A stretch of 64,000 bases of DNA from an uncultured Prevotella sp. (GTDB lineage Bacteria > Bacteroidota > Bacteroidia > Bacteroidales > Bacteroidaceae): the NCBI GenBank assembly GCA_905233165.1, contig CAJODL010000006.1, positions 24,930 to 88,929 on the forward strand, in the 5' to 3' direction. Position numbers and translations under genes: made by a program. This document shows positions 62,719 through 64,000 of the stretch, piece by piece (positions within the stretch are counted from its first letter, which is position 1; each line of letters opens with the position of its first letter). The notes below the pieces were generated by a model, which saw nothing but the letters and a program-made list of their open reading frames with translations, ran no database searches and was not told the origin of the DNA.

Positions 62719-63486
62719 TTAAAGTTTTTTATATTTTCCTCCCCCTTTAAACTCTATAAAACCCTTATCGCGAAGGAATTGTAGTTGCTGACGAATTTTG
62801 TCTGGAATATGATTGTTGTCAGGGTGCTTCAATTTTAGTTCTTTTTCAAAAGCATATAATTGGGCTAGGGAAAATGTTGTATCAAGACGCTCAATAAGAT
62901 GTAATGTATCCATCAACCATCCACGACTTTTCACAGATTTTGTTTGGAGACTATACACTTTCTGATACTGAGTTACTACATCTTTGATTGGTCGAACCAC
63001 ACCATTCTTTATTACTGGAATCTTCGCAGTAGCCGGTATTGCTGTCATAAGAATATTACAACCTTCCCAACCAGCTCTTCGTGCGGTGCTTGATAAGGCG
63101 GTTCTTTTCTCGATGATAGAAGGAGTAAAAAAACATTTGGGTACTACTACCAGATTATTAACTTCATAATGGTCGTAGTGCAGAAAAAAGAAGCTGGGAT
63201 TGTCAAGCGATGTGATACGTCCTATCATCGTTCGATAAACCCCATCCGCTACAGTTGCTTGAAAGCTGTCACTTCCTGTCTTCTTGCTTTTCAACTCATA
63301 TTGTGACTTGCATTTTTCACAAACGTAATCTTTCACGGGTGCATTGGGTTCTGCACGGCGAATTGATACCTCACCACAGATAGGACAATACATATTACGT
63401 GCCAACCAGTCCTCAGTCAACACTCGTGCAATCTGCGTTTGACTTTTATATCCTTCTGCCAAAGAAATATCAAAACGTAAATTCAT
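62719..63486 (-). CDS. dpnI: DpnI-type methyl-directed GATC endonuclease
   Basis: 255 residues, the length of pneumococcal DpnI and similar along its whole length (KARILTEDW-like QIARVLTEDW, ELKSKK, NPSFFFLHYDHYEVNN, TARRAGWEGCNI, IRQQLQFLRDKGFIEFKG). The PD-(D/E)xK set is D53, E64, K66; Zn cysteines are C34, C37, C56, C59; the C-terminus is a winged helix that also reads methyladenine. DpnI cuts GATC only when the adenine is methylated, which is opposite to normal restriction. It heads an operon with the four-helix gene. Confidence 0.95.
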   Translation of the reverse strand: MNLRFDISLAEGYKSQTQIARVLTEDWLARNMYCPICGEVSIRRAEPNAPVKDYVCEKCKSQYELKSKKTGSDSFQATVADGVYRTMIGRITSLDNPSFFFLHYDHYEVNNLVVVPKCFFTPSIIEKRTALSSTARRAGWEGCNILMTAIPATAKIPVIKNGVVRPIKDVVTQYQKVYSLQTKSVKSRGWLMDTLHLIERLDTTFSLAQLYAFEKELKLKHPDNNHIPDKIRQQLQFLRDKGFIEFKGGGKYKKL

Positions 63487-63523
63487 ATCTTCAGAATAAC
63501 AACGTCATTTTCAGATTTAGTCA

Positions 63524-63538
63524 GCTGGTATAAACCAG
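63524..63538. promoter_or_regulatory. CTGGT-ATAA-ACCAG palindrome in dpnI leader
   Basis: A 14-bp palindrome (63525-63538) between the dpnI promoter and start codon, in the predicted 5' leader. Candidate operator. Confidence 0.45.
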
Positions 63539-63561
63539 TTGTCCGTTACATGAAATCTTTG

Positions 63562-63593
63562 CAAATTTACAAAAAACTTCCAACTCTACCAAA
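63562..63593 (-). promoter_or_regulatory. Promoter of dpnI
   Basis: Minus strand TTTG (63593-63590), 20-bp spacer, TAAATTTG (63569-63562): consensus Bacteroidetes promoter. Confidence 0.8.
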
Positions 63594-63696
63594 CATTACC
63601 TTGATTTATTAAATATTTTTTGCTAATGTGTAAGTTCTCTTTATGCCATCGCGCCATAGGCGGTTAATGACAGGAAGAACAGTACCGCTCCAAGTC

Positions 63697-63906
63697 CTAC
63701 GATTGCAGCACCTTCAAAACTCTCTCTACCTCGTCCTGTTTGGTGATGTCGGCTGTTGCGGTGATGGTGCATTCTGGTTGTTGTTGGAGTTCATCCAGCA
63801 GGTGTGTTCGTCGCCCAACGATACCGATATGGTTCCCGTCAGCTGCATATTTCTCATACAAGGCCTTGCCAATGCCTGATGTGGCTCCAATGATGATGAT
63901 ATTCAT
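63697..63906 (-). pseudogene. Truncated SDR-family oxidoreductase
   Basis: 69 residues from ATG 63906: MNIIIIGATSGIGKALYEKY with the SDR cofactor loop GATSGIG, GRRTHLLDEL and a TADITKQDEVERVL strand, then a stop where about 170 more residues (Ser-Tyr-Lys core) are expected. No frame downstream continues the SDR. Another frame across the break reads GAAIVGLGAVLFFLSLTAYG, a possible tail of some membrane protein, ending at 63641. The truncation lies directly beside the dpnI promoter, so it may mark the cassette boundary. Confidence 0.7.
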
Positions 63907-63917
63907 AGAATTGTTCT

Positions 63918-64000
63918 TATTCGTCCTCCTTGGGCAGAGTGTTCTGCCCTTTGTCCTCAATTGGCCTTATGTAGTCTGATGCACGCTCAGAAGAAACAAC
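63918..64000 (-). CDS. C-terminal end of an unidentified protein
   Basis: 26 codons from the right edge to a TAA at 63918-63920, ending SSERASDYIRPIEDKGQNTL then PKEDE. Hydrophilic tail, no family recognised. The SDR start lies 11 bp downstream, so the two were probably one operon. Confidence 0.45.

Noticed and set aside
63641..63720. Frameshifted continuation of the SDR gene
   Set aside because: The alternative frame encodes a hydrophobic helix-like segment, not the expected SDR sequence, so a simple frameshift does not explain the truncation.

Overview
The window looks like chromosomal DNA of a Bacteroidales bacterium, most likely a Prevotella/Segatella-type gut or oral anaerobe. The reasons are promoters of the Bacteroidetes type (TTTG, 19-20 bp, TAnnTTTG), near absence of Shine-Dalgarno sequences, and Bacteroidetes-restricted families (DUF2264, DUF6078, BT_3928 family, DUF1599, four-helix-bundle suffix domain, VirE_N/DUF3987, circularly permuted imelysin). 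No rRNA, tRNA, CRISPR array, transposase or integrase was recognised.

Layout. 1-9.5 kb: a ResB-like cytochrome c biogenesis protein running off the left edge, DUF2264, ispF, then an envelope-modification group (two acyltransferase-3 proteins, a phosphoethanolamine-transferase-like sulfatase-fold protein, a UbiA/DPPR-synthase-like prenyltransferase) and a ClpB lacking its N domain. 9.7-29.9 kb: one long same-strand block, starting with a GT2, a TolC/HlyD/two ABC-2 permease secretion set without an ATPase, then a Wza/Wzz/Wzx/Wzy exopolysaccharide locus with Ugd, four glycosyltransferases, an acyltransferase and a beta-helix protein. 29.9-31.9 kb: a convergent GT2, then a 550-bp spacer holding two perfectly phased repeat arrays, a 58-codon leader ORF and a DUF6078 gene. 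32-35.8 kb: housekeeping cluster DUF1599, BT_3928, tpiA, SPOR, xth. 35.8-40.4 kb: PL11 lyase, ExuT-like MFS carrier, PfkB sugar kinase. 40.5-43.2 kb: tandem OmpA-family paralogues with matching promoters. 43.5-46.7 kb: YfhO and FabG. 46.9-55 kb: porin, imelysin lipoprotein, di-heme oxidoreductase, porin, cytochrome c lipoprotein, a stand-alone protein resembling the CcsA periplasmic domain, and a double Rid protein; together they look like a periplasmic redox/iron acquisition locus. 55-60.3 kb: a phage or integrative-element remnant (DUF5675, VirE_N-DUF3987, Rha regulator, two small genes sharing a motif).

60.3-63.6 kb is the most unusual part. A close DpnI homologue (methyl-directed GATC endonuclease with the D53/E64/K66 catalytic set and Zn cysteines) lies beside a DNA methyltransferase with a DpnD/PcfM-like domain fused to its N-terminus, a four-helix protein, a small restriction-associated protein and a structured RNA ending in a UUCG terminator. 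The methyltransferase promoter carries four GATC sites in 61 bp. A methyl-dependent nuclease next to a methyltransferase is paradoxical and is the best candidate for an undescribed system. The cassette abuts a truncated SDR gene.

A recurrent genome trait is degenerate 6-9-bp tandem repeats that fill many spacers and also run into coding regions, where they encode low-complexity linkers or tails.
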